A DNA stretch of 27,448 nucleotides from Vicinamibacteria bacterium (lineage in GTDB: Bacteria; Acidobacteriota; Vicinamibacteria; Vicinamibacterales; UBA2999): the NCBI GenBank assembly GCA_025938035.1, contig JAICQE010000039.1, positions 1 to 27,448 on the forward strand. Direction: 5' to 3'. This document shows positions 16,846 to 23,506 of the stretch, piece after piece. The notes beneath the pieces are model-generated. The model did no database searches. It had not been told where the DNA came from and saw nothing but the letters and a program-made list of their open reading frames with translations. Made by a program: the position numbers and the translations under genes. Position 1 is the first letter of the stretch. Each line of letters begins with the position of its first letter.

Positions 16846-17122
16846 GCTTTATGGGCGCAGCCGGCAAACCTCAGCACACACGGGCGTTATCAGCGGATGC
16901 CGCGCCGAGCTGGTTCGGATCGGTCGTGTGGAGACCGGCATCCGGCTGGGCGCTGAGCTGTCCGCGTGGCGCGAAGCCGTGGTGTGAGGGGGCAAATTTG
17001 AATTAAACAGGTGTCGATTGCCAGCTCGGCTGGGTCGTACAAACCGAGCACAGTGTACAGCATACGAAGAGCTGCCAGCAACAGACTTGGCACTCATTAG
17101 GTCACATGCCTGATGAGATGGA

Positions 17123-18046
17123 CTAGGCGATCTCGACCAGCTCGAGCGCATGCTCGTCGGCGTACCGGAACACGTCCTCGCCCTTCTGCATCAGGACGTC
17201 ATATTTTTCGAGCAGCCGGTACGCGCGCGACGGATCGCAGGCCGGAACGTGCGGCGCAATGTCGTGGCGCAGAAAAAACGCATTCACACCCGCGGGTTCG
17301 ACCGCAACAAGGCGATACCCCTTGCGCGTGTTCAAGCGCGTCAGCGCGGTCAGCGACGCTCCGTAGTACATCGAATGGTGGCGATGCCGATCGAACTGGG
17401 GATCGTAGGGGATCGTGACCGACCGATCGGGCCCGAACATCGAGTTGTATTCCATGATCAGCACGCGCGGCGACGAGGCCGTCACCGCTTCCCAGATCCA
17501 ATAGTCGTTGCCGTCGAGATCGAGACTGAAGAGATCGACCTCACCGGCATAGCCATGGCCGGTAATCAGATCATTGATGTTCTCGCGCGTGATCCAGGCG
17601 GCAACCGCGGTCGTCATCGGAAACCGGCGGCCGACCTGCTGCATGTGGTCGCGATGACCATCGACCATCAGGCCGGACCAGCCGCACTCACGAGCGAGAA
17701 ACGCGCCGTTGCCCCCGCTCAGTCCAGACCCGATTTCAATGAAGCGTTGTGTCTTGGCGCCGGCCTCGTGCAGCAGCGCGAGCGTGAGCCCGTCCTCCTG
17801 ATTCTGCGAACTGAGCCTGAACCGCTGCGCGGTCAGGCGCTCCGGGTACGGCAGCGACGCCGAATCGACGTAGCGCGCGCGGAGGAGGGCCTGAATGGCG
17901 GGCTCCACGTGCCGCGTACGAAGCCAGATCTTGTGCAGCGTGTCGCCCTGTGCCTCGAGCCGCTCGAGGCGCCGATTGATCTGCGCCAGCTGCTCGGCCT
18001 GCCGTGCGCCGGTCAGTACGTTCTTTATTCGCCTGAAAAGGCCCAT
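17123..18046 (-). CDS. FkbM-like SAM methyltransferase, paralogue 3
   Basis: The 307-residue protein has a short heptad-like N-terminus (about 10-45), then the domain shared with the genes at 3429-4451 and 9383-10333: SSQNQEDGLTLALL, RFIEIGSGLSGGNGAFL, VTRENIN is seen as ITRENIN, DLFSLDLDGNDYWIWE, VTIPYDPQFDRHR, YYGASL and KGYRLV. It is closest in the last third to paralogue 1 (VEPAGVNAFFLRHDIA against VEPRGVNAFFVREDIA). Glycan O-methylation is inferred. The upstream junction with the 120-residue gene is occupied by a 7-bp repeat array and lacks a ribosome-binding site. The gap to the exporter downstream is 432 bp. Confidence 0.8.
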   Translation of the reverse strand: MGLFRRIKNVLTGARQAEQLAQINRRLERLEAQGDTLHKIWLRTRHVEPAIQALLRARYVDSASLPYPERLTAQRFRLSSQNQEDGLTLALLHEAGAKTQRFIEIGSGLSGGNGAFLARECGWSGLMVDGHRDHMQQVGRRFPMTTAVAAWITRENINDLITGHGYAGEVDLFSLDLDGNDYWIWEAVTASSPRVLIMEYNSMFGPDRSVTIPYDPQFDRHRHHSMYYGASLTALTRLNTRKGYRLVAVEPAGVNAFFLRHDIAPHVPACDPSRAYRLLEKYDVLMQKGEDVFRYADEHALELVEIA

Positions 18047-18053
18047 CGGTCGT

Positions 18054-18074
18054 CAGTTGTCAGTTGTCAGTTGT
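18054..18074. repeat. 7-bp tandem repeat array (CAGTTGT)3
   Basis: Three perfect CAGTTGT units, the same unit and orientation as at 2287-2307. The array forms the last codons (Thr-Asp-Asn) and TGA stop of the 120-residue gene and most of the spacer before FkbM-like paralogue 3. Confidence 0.92.
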
Positions 18075-18422
18075 CAGGATCCGCTCCGCGTCCTGTCCGG
18101 CGGCGATCAGATCGGCCAGCGCCTCGGTCAGGCGCGAGGCCGACAACCCGTTCAGCGCGCGCGTCAGCGACGTCACCGCCGCCAGATCGGACATCAGCAG
18201 CTGCGCCGCCAGCCGGTCGATCGCATCCCACTCCGTCCCCTCGCGGTCGCGCAGCAGCGCCGTCAGCGCCGTGACCCGCCGCAGCAGCGCGTCGATCTGC
18301 GGCGTGGCCGTGCGCTGCGCGCTCTCACCCGCCGCATCGCCGTCGATCGCGACGCGAACCACGGTCGGCGGGCCGATCGCGGCCATCAGCGCATTCAACC
18401 GCTGCGAATCTGACTCGTGCAT
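18060..18422 (-). CDS. Small helical hypothetical protein
   Basis: This 120-residue Ala- and Leu-rich protein, without Cys or membrane segments, is probably all helical. GC-rich third codon positions fit the neighbours better than the opposite-strand frame does. No family was recognised. It is divergent from the coiled-coil gene at 18460 (37-bp gap) and precedes FkbM-like paralogue 3 by 13 nt. The end ILTTDN-stop is encoded by a 7-bp repeat array, so the original C-terminus may have been replaced. A similar-sized, similarly divergent gene lies at 22243-22638, but I see no clear sequence similarity between the two. Confidence 0.65.
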   Translation of the reverse strand: MHESDSQRLNALMAAIGPPTVVRVAIDGDAAGESAQRTATPQIDALLRRVTALTALLRDREGTEWDAIDRLAAQLLMSDLAAVTSLTRALNGLSASRLTEALADLIAAGQDAERILTTDN

Positions 18423-18442
18423 CCCGGCCGCATCATATCCGC

Positions 18443-18448
18443 TAGAAT
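18443..18448 (+). promoter_or_regulatory. Possible -10 box (TAGAAT) for the coiled-coil gene
   Basis: TAGAAT lies 11 bp before the ATG at 18460, which would give a leader of only a few bases. No good -35 was found. Compare the similar arrangement at 22230-22235. Confidence 0.35.
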
Positions 18449-18459
18449 CGCTTCACCGC

Positions 18460-18855
18460 ATGGGTCTTCTGCACTCGCTCCTCGGAGCCGTCGGCCTGGC
18501 ATCCGCGGGTCAGGTCCGCACCGCGCAGCAACGCGCCACCGACCTGAAGCGCGCCGTCGGGGAAAGCCGCGAAGAGGCCGCCCGCTGGAAGGCGAAGGCG
18601 AACGAGCTGTCGGCAAAGCTGTCCGATGCCGAACATGCGGCGGAGCGGCTGCCGAAGGTTGAACGTCAGCTGCAGCAATGGAAACAGCGCGACGAAATGC
18701 ACGCGGCCAAGCTCGCCGAGGTACGTGAGCGCATGCGCCGCGCGGAACGGGCCGCCGCGCTCAGCCAGGAGCATCTGATCGCCACCGAAACGAAGCTGGA
18801 CATCGTCGAAGCAGCGCTTGGCGTGCTCGATCGGCGCACGCGACGGCCGCTGTGA
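18460..18855 (+). CDS. Small coiled-coil protein, paralogue 1
   Basis: The 131-residue protein has a short hydrophobic start (GLLHSLLGAVGLASAG), then about 100 residues of charged heptads, ending LIATETKLDIVEAALGVLDRRTR. The end and the N-terminal layout match the 135-residue protein at 21809-22216 (LNAIEVKLEILEGAANVLDARTR). A membrane-associated scaffold or enzyme partner is plausible but inferred. The TGA overlaps the GTG of the glycosyltransferase downstream (GTGA), so the two proteins are made together. The ATG at 18460 is preferred: the longer upstream frame overlaps the divergent 120-residue gene and does not match the paralogue. Confidence 0.75.
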   Translation: MGLLHSLLGAVGLASAGQVRTAQQRATDLKRAVGESREEAARWKAKANELSAKLSDAEHAAERLPKVERQLQQWKQRDEMHAAKLAEVRERMRRAERAAALSQEHLIATETKLDIVEAALGVLDRRTRRPL

Positions 18856-19850
18856 CGCCCTTCGACTCGCTGACGCTCGCTCAGGGCAGGCCGGCGCTCT
18901 CGATCGTCGTCACCGGACGAAACGACGGCCATGGCGGCGACTTCAACGGACGGTTTCTCCGCACTCTCGCCTTCAATCACGACCGCCTGACGGAGCGCGG
19001 CGTGACCTACGAGCTCGTGCTCGTCGAATGGGGCCCGCCGGCCGATCGGCCGCGCCTCTCCGACATCGTCCGCGAGACGCTCCCCCGCGTCGCACCGGTG
19101 CTTGCGGGTTATCTCGTCGATCCCCGGTATCACGACGCCTGCAGCCTGAATCCGCGGCTGACCTATATGGAGTTTCTCGCCAAGAATGTGGGCATCCGGC
19201 GCGCGCGGGGGCGTGCGGTTCTTTCCACCAACGCGGACATTTACCTCGGCCGCGGAGTCGTGGACGCGCTGGCCGGCACCGCGATTGAAGCGCGCACGGT
19301 GTATCGGGCCACGCGGGTTGACGTGAAGCTCGGCGCCGACGAGAGCCAGGTCCATTGGGATCTGCTCGAAGACACGCGTAACCAGACGGCGAACAAGCCC
19401 ATTCAACCGCCGCTGTATTCCGGGGGGTCGGGCGATTTCCTGCTGCTCGATCGAGACAGCTTCCACGCACTGCGAGGCTTCAACGAGATTTACCGCCTGG
19501 CACGCCTCGGCACCGACCTGAATTTTCTCGTCAAGGCGTACTCGAGCGGATTCCGCATCGTCGATATCGGCGGCGAGGTGTACCACACGTCACACGTCGG
19601 TAGTTTTCGTATCTCCAAGAACATCGTTCCCGGCGAGGTCGAGGCAAGCTGGGGGACGGACTGGCCTGCCCGTCGTGTCGTCTACGAAAACCCGGAGTTC
19701 TGGGGGCTGCGCGATGCGCCGTCACGGCAGATCGACGAACAGACTGCCTGGCTGGATTTCTCGTGGGATGCGGTCCCGCCGCTGGCAGACCTGCGGAGAC
19801 TGGTGCTTCCCGTCGCGCGCACCGGTATCGCGACCATCACTCAGTCGTAA
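18852..19850 (+). CDS. GT2-like glycosyltransferase, paralogue 1
   Basis: The 332-residue protein has a GT-A-like core: LSIVVTGRND (17-26), ELVLVEWGPP, FLAKNVGIRRARG, then STNADIYLG (about 125-133) as the probable metal/nucleotide-sugar DxD-type motif, GDFLLLDRDSFHALRGFNE and a His in VYHTSH. It is clearly homologous to the gene at 22529-23506. It should transfer a sugar from a nucleotide donor on the cytoplasmic side; the donor is unknown. The GTG start overlaps the stop of the coiled-coil gene. The 3' end overlaps that of the convergent membrane-protein gene by 14 nt. Confidence 0.8.
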   Translation: MTPFDSLTLAQGRPALSIVVTGRNDGHGGDFNGRFLRTLAFNHDRLTERGVTYELVLVEWGPPADRPRLSDIVRETLPRVAPVLAGYLVDPRYHDACSLNPRLTYMEFLAKNVGIRRARGRAVLSTNADIYLGRGVVDALAGTAIEARTVYRATRVDVKLGADESQVHWDLLEDTRNQTANKPIQPPLYSGGSGDFLLLDRDSFHALRGFNEIYRLARLGTDLNFLVKAYSSGFRIVDIGGEVYHTSHVGSFRISKNIVPGEVEASWGTDWPARRVVYENPEFWGLRDAPSRQIDEQTAWLDFSWDAVPPLADLRRLVLPVARTGIATITQS

Positions 19851-21801
19851 GGCGTCTGCCGGGGAAGCACGGCCAACCGGTGACTTTGTCCAGTGCCGAT
19901 GGCGATGATTCCCTGCGAATGAGGATGCTGAAGCGGTCGCCGTCTTCGTCGAACGACGCTGCGGGCACATATTCACTCTCGATGTGCCGCATGACCGCGG
20001 GGAACGTCGTCACCGCGGCCTGATAGTTGTTCCGGTTGGCCAGCACGATGCGCGGTGCGGAGCGAGTGACTTTCTCGAGCTCGCGGCGCTGTTCCTCGTC
20101 TATGCCGCGAAACGCCTCGAAGTAATACAAGTGCCGGCCGGCCATCAGCCGGTCCGCGTCGGCGTGAATCTCCGGCGCAAACCACAAGACAAGAATGCGG
20201 TCCGACGCCGCCGTGCAGCGGCGAACGTACTTCGCAAGGCGCATGGACACAGGTCCGGTGTTCCCGGACCAGAACTCTGATGGAGGCATCGCGCGCAGCC
20301 GTGCGCCGATTTCGCGCCAGGCGCCCTGCGCGCGCTCCACCGACTGGCCCTCGCCGATCAGCCAGGCGATGCGATCGCCGAAATCGCCCGCCACGGCGAA
20401 ACTCTTTGCCGCCAGCACCATCAGAAGGATTGCGGCCACGCGCAACGGCCACTTCACGATCGCCGGGTAGGCCGAACGAAGCAGTATCGACAGGAAGACG
20501 CCGAACAGAATCAGCGGCAAGACGATGACGTCTGCGGCGCGCGACTCGTACGGTTCACGCAATAAACCAAAATTCACGACGACGGCAAACGCCGAGAATA
20601 GAAGAAGCGGCGTTGGCGTGAGGGCGGGCGGCAGCAGCCTGCGCAGGGTTGGTCCCGCCAGGAGCGCCGCCAGGAGCGGCATCGCGTGCAGGATCATGGC
20701 GGCGGCGGCGCCGGCGAGGATCTGCTGGTCGAGACCGGGCAGCACGGTGAAGCGCAGCCACGGCACTTTGAATCTCAGGCGATCCCACGGCGTCCACTGC
20801 GACCACGAGAACACGGCGGGGCCGCGTTCGACGCCGGCCGTGTCCTCGATGAGCGGATCCTCGATCATCGATTTCAGCGAGTCGAGCGATCGCGCGGACA
20901 GCCGCACACGCTGCGCTTGAGGTCCGTCATCTTCAATGGCGGTGAGTCCGTACCGGGCAAGCGTGGCTCGACGCGCGTCGGCGGGCGCGTTCGCCTGCCA
21001 CCTGATTGTCATCTCCGGCGCGTACGCTTCGGCTGGTTCGGACTGCAGGACGTCGCTTGTGGTGCGCAGCGGCCATTTGAGCGGCGCGCGCGATCGGCCG
21101 CGCTCGTCCTGAAGCGCGGTCATCTCCATGCGGGCGAGATTGACGGGGCCGATCTCGACGGCCGCGAAGACGAGGTATGGGAGTGTCATCGCCAGCGCCA
21201 CGGCACCGGCGATCACCGTGCGTCGAACGGCGAGCCTCGAAAACCCGTGCGCCGCAATCATCCCCAGTGCCACGCCGACGGCGACCAGGACACCGTGGTC
21301 ATGGCGCCAGTAGAAGGCGGCCGCCGTGGACAATCCGGCGGCGATCGCCTTCTGCGTTGACGGCCACCAGACGTTGTTCCACCACAGCCAGGCGGCAACC
21401 GCATAGACGATCCATTTCGGATACGCGTACGCGCGAGGCACCGCGATGATGAAGAGCGCTGCGCAGATCGCGGCAATGAGCGTGGAGCCCGTGATCTGCT
21501 GCAGAATCCGGTACGCGAGATACACCGCCACAGCCGTCGCCACCCCGATGACAACCGCCTCGGCCAGCAGGCGATTGCCAAACACCAGCTGCGATGCCGC
21601 GCTCACTACCTCTTGCAGCGTCGTGCTCAGATCCCAGAAGTCGCGCAGCGGAAGGTCGCCGTGGAACAGCTGACGCGCGAACGCCAGATGCTGATAGTCG
21701 TCGTTGACGGGTGTGCTCGTCAGGATGGCTTTATGCAGTCCTGCGGCGAGGGCGATGACGATGCCAGGGACGTGATCGCGCGGATGACGCTCGATCCGCA
21801 T
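19837..21801 (-). CDS. Multi-pass membrane protein, GT-C/PMT-like
   Basis: The 654-residue protein is hydrophobic, with about ten membrane segments. After the first segment comes VNDDYQHLAF (33-42), an acidic pair in the position used by GT-C transferases (PMT, ArnT type) in the first periplasmic loop. A loop of about 120 residues (roughly 215-335) interrupts the membrane part, and the last 170 residues form a soluble domain. GT-C enzymes use lipid-linked sugars at the outer face; this role is inferred from layout. The ATG at 21799-21801 is preferred; a TTG one codon earlier is possible. It follows the coiled-coil paralogue 2 gene by 7 bp. Confidence 0.7.
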   Translation of the reverse strand: MRIERHPRDHVPGIVIALAAGLHKAILTSTPVNDDYQHLAFARQLFHGDLPLRDFWDLSTTLQEVVSAASQLVFGNRLLAEAVVIGVATAVAVYLAYRILQQITGSTLIAAICAALFIIAVPRAYAYPKWIVYAVAAWLWWNNVWWPSTQKAIAAGLSTAAAFYWRHDHGVLVAVGVALGMIAAHGFSRLAVRRTVIAGAVALAMTLPYLVFAAVEIGPVNLARMEMTALQDERGRSRAPLKWPLRTTSDVLQSEPAEAYAPEMTIRWQANAPADARRATLARYGLTAIEDDGPQAQRVRLSARSLDSLKSMIEDPLIEDTAGVERGPAVFSWSQWTPWDRLRFKVPWLRFTVLPGLDQQILAGAAAAMILHAMPLLAALLAGPTLRRLLPPALTPTPLLLFSAFAVVVNFGLLREPYESRAADVIVLPLILFGVFLSILLRSAYPAIVKWPLRVAAILLMVLAAKSFAVAGDFGDRIAWLIGEGQSVERAQGAWREIGARLRAMPPSEFWSGNTGPVSMRLAKYVRRCTAASDRILVLWFAPEIHADADRLMAGRHLYYFEAFRGIDEEQRRELEKVTRSAPRIVLANRNNYQAAVTTFPAVMRHIESEYVPAASFDEDGDRFSILIRRESSPSALDKVTGWPCFPGRRLTTE

Positions 21802-21808
21802 CAAGAGG

Positions 21809-22216
21809 TCAGGACACCGCAGCGCCGGTCTTGTCCGGCTCGTGCTGTGGCGCCACGCGCGTGCGCGCGTCGAGGACGTTGGCCGCCCCCTCGAGGATCT
21901 CCAGTTTCACCTCGATGGCATTGAGCTGATCGCGAGCGAGCGTCAGCGCACGCTCTGTCTCGGCGAGCCGCGTCTGCATGGCGACGAGATCACCGTCCGC
22001 GATGGGGCGTGCCTGCCGCTGTATCTTCTTCAACTGTCTGTCCAGATCACGGGCCTGCTGTTCGAGCGTCCGTTCACGCCGCGCCAGCTTGGTGGCGCGT
22101 TTCTTCCAGTCGTCGCGGTCACGTGCGAGCTCGTTGGCGCGGCGCGACACCTCGTGGTATCGACGTGCGGGGACGAGCCCGATCGCGGCGAGCGCGCTGA
22201 CGAGGACTCTCTTCAC
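21809..22216 (-). CDS. Small coiled-coil protein, paralogue 2
   Basis: The 135-residue protein, read from the GTG at 22214-22216, begins VKRVLVSALAAIGLVPARRYHE: a short hydrophobic stretch, then about 95 residues of charged heptads and LNAIEVKLEILEGAANVLDARTR. It is the paralogue of the gene at 18460-18855. A longer upstream frame exists but would run into the divergent gene and lacks any match in the paralogue. It precedes the GT-C-like gene on the same strand, and the 131-residue gene diverges from it across a 26-bp gap. A scaffolding role in a glycan-assembly complex is a guess. Confidence 0.75.
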   Translation of the reverse strand: MKRVLVSALAAIGLVPARRYHEVSRRANELARDRDDWKKRATKLARRERTLEQQARDLDRQLKKIQRQARPIADGDLVAMQTRLAETERALTLARDQLNAIEVKLEILEGAANVLDARTRVAPQHEPDKTGAAVS

Positions 22217-22229
22217 GGAAGGCGGCGAG

Positions 22230-22235
22230 TATACT
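22230..22235 (+). promoter_or_regulatory. Strong -10 box (TATACT) very close to a start codon
   Basis: TATACT ends 7 bp before the ATG at 22243, so the transcript would start at or next to the start codon (leaderless). No matching -35 was seen in the adjacent coiled-coil gene. Confidence 0.45.
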
Positions 22236-22242
22236 ACGCGCG

Positions 22243-22638
22243 ATGGACGACGCCTCGCGACGGCTCGCGCAGCTGGCTCGAATCCTGAGCGACGCACGTC
22301 CGCACGGCGACGTATCGACGACCGATCTCGCGGAGCACCTGCATCAGGTTCAACTGCAGCGCATCCAGGGATTCACGGCACAGCTCGACGACGGCGACGG
22401 CCGCAGCATCGACGCGGTGGACGCGGTCGCGATGCGGCTCGTCCTGGATGAATACTCGAGAGTGGTGGCGCAGCTGCGCGCGGCCGCACGCGAACGCGCG
22501 GCGACGCTTCGAAGCCTCGCCGCGCAGCTCAGGGCGGACCGGCGGCTTGTGGAGGAGCAGTTGGCTCGCCGCGAGAAACAACTCGCCTCAACTGCACCAT
22601 CGGACCAACCGCTCGCCAGTCGAAATCCAGATACGTAA
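22243..22638 (+). CDS. Small hypothetical protein, helical
   Basis: The 131-residue protein is rich in Arg, Ala, Leu and Gln and probably helical, with a heptad-like second half (about 60-115). No family was recognised. It is the only plus-strand gene in 21809-26504. Its 5' end diverges from the coiled-coil paralogue 2 gene. Its 3' end overlaps the convergent glycosyltransferase gene by 110 nt, long for two real genes, so one end may be mis-assigned. Codon use up to about 22530 is convincing; the last 35 residues are less so. Confidence 0.55.
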   Translation: MDDASRRLAQLARILSDARPHGDVSTTDLAEHLHQVQLQRIQGFTAQLDDGDGRSIDAVDAVAMRLVLDEYSRVVAQLRAAARERAATLRSLAAQLRADRRLVEEQLARREKQLASTAPSDQPLASRNPDT

Positions 22639-23506
22639 CGCGTTCGTCGAGACTCCGCTCCGGCGCGTCGCCGAGGCCCCACTCCGGCCCGTTCTCGTAG
22701 AGCACGGTGCTGTTCCATCGAATGTCACCCCAGGGCGCATCGGCGGGGCGATCGCGATAGGCGTCCCGCTGCGCGTGCAGCGTGCCGCGGCCGACGTGAA
22801 AGACGGGAGTGCCGATATTGACAAGCGACATGCCGCTGGCATGCGCCTTCACACAGAAGTTGCCGTCCATGTGGATCTTCGCGTTGCGGTAGACCTCGTT
22901 GAAGCCGCGCAGCTCGTGATACGACTCACGATCGAGCAGGAGGAAATCCCCCGACGCATTGGTGAACCACGGAGGCTGGATGTGATTCACCTCTTCCCAG
23001 TTCCGTTCGTCGTGCAGGACGTCCCAGTCGAGCGATGAGGCGTCGCCGGCCCAGCTGAGATCATGGCGTGGGGCCCGGTAGAGGACGCGCGGAGAGAGCG
23101 AACGTTCCGCCAGAAAGTCACGCGCGCCGCGGCCGAGATAAATATCCGTATTCGTCGTCAGCACGAACGCTCCCCGTGCCCGGCGGATGCCCACGTTCTT
23201 GGCGATGAATTCCTGGAACTGGATCCGCGGGTTGAGCGAGAGCGCGTCGTGATACGCGGCATCCACGACGTACGAGCGAAGTTCCGAATCAGCGAGTTCC
23301 GGGAACGCATGCGCGGTGAGCGTCGCGAGGTACGGCTTGCCGGCGATCGGCCGCCATTCGACGAACACGAATTCGTGCGGGATCCCGGCCGCGCGCAGGC
23401 AATCGTGGTTGAACCGTAGTGCGCCGAAGAAACGGGCGTTGAAATCCCCGCCGAAGTCGTCGTTCCGGCCGGTGACGACGATGGTCAGATACGGCGTGCT
23501 GCTCAC
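22529..23506 (-). CDS. GT2-like glycosyltransferase, paralogue 2
   Basis: The 325-residue protein starts at the GTG (complement of 23504-23506), which overlaps the radical SAM stop as GTGA; GTGs at 23509 and 23521 are alternatives. It shows LTIVVTGRND, FVFVEWRP, FIAKNVGIRRARG, TTNTDIYLG as the DxD-type motif, GDFLLLDRESYHELRGFNE and YLDFDWRAV. It is homologous over its whole length to the gene at 18852-19850. A cytoplasmic nucleotide-sugar-dependent transfer is expected; the donor is unknown. The 3' end overlaps the plus-strand 131-residue gene. It is the last gene of a tight run: Nudix, methyltransferase, radical SAM, this gene. Confidence 0.8.
   Translation of the reverse strand: MSSTPYLTIVVTGRNDDFGGDFNARFFGALRFNHDCLRAAGIPHEFVFVEWRPIAGKPYLATLTAHAFPELADSELRSYVVDAAYHDALSLNPRIQFQEFIAKNVGIRRARGAFVLTTNTDIYLGRGARDFLAERSLSPRVLYRAPRHDLSWAGDASSLDWDVLHDERNWEEVNHIQPPWFTNASGDFLLLDRESYHELRGFNEVYRNAKIHMDGNFCVKAHASGMSLVNIGTPVFHVGRGTLHAQRDAYRDRPADAPWGDIRWNSTVLYENGPEWGLGDAPERSLDERVTYLDFDWRAVGPMVQLRRVVSRGEPTAPPQAAGPP

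Larger units (their letters stand above)
16691..17122. other. 432-bp gap without a supported gene
   Basis: Small open frames exist on both strands but none has a recognisable domain or a good start signal. The part at 16990-17110 is more AT-rich than its surroundings and may hold the promoter for the exporter genes; no convincing -35/-10 pair was seen. The gap contains two palindromes and a 17-bp tandem duplication, given separately. Confidence 0.6.

Noticed and set aside
16793..17151. Small open frames in the gap before the exporter ATPase (plus 16793-16987, minus 16849-17151)
   Set aside because: No domain, no convincing start signal and mixed composition; a decayed gene fragment cannot be excluded but is not supported.
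18064..18459. Plus-strand extension upstream of the coiled-coil paralogue 1
   Set aside because: It is antisense to the 120-residue gene and not matched in the paralogue, whose N-terminus aligns with the ATG at 18460.
22217..22297. Upstream extension of the coiled-coil paralogue 2
   Set aside because: It would cross the start of the divergent gene and has no counterpart in paralogue 1.
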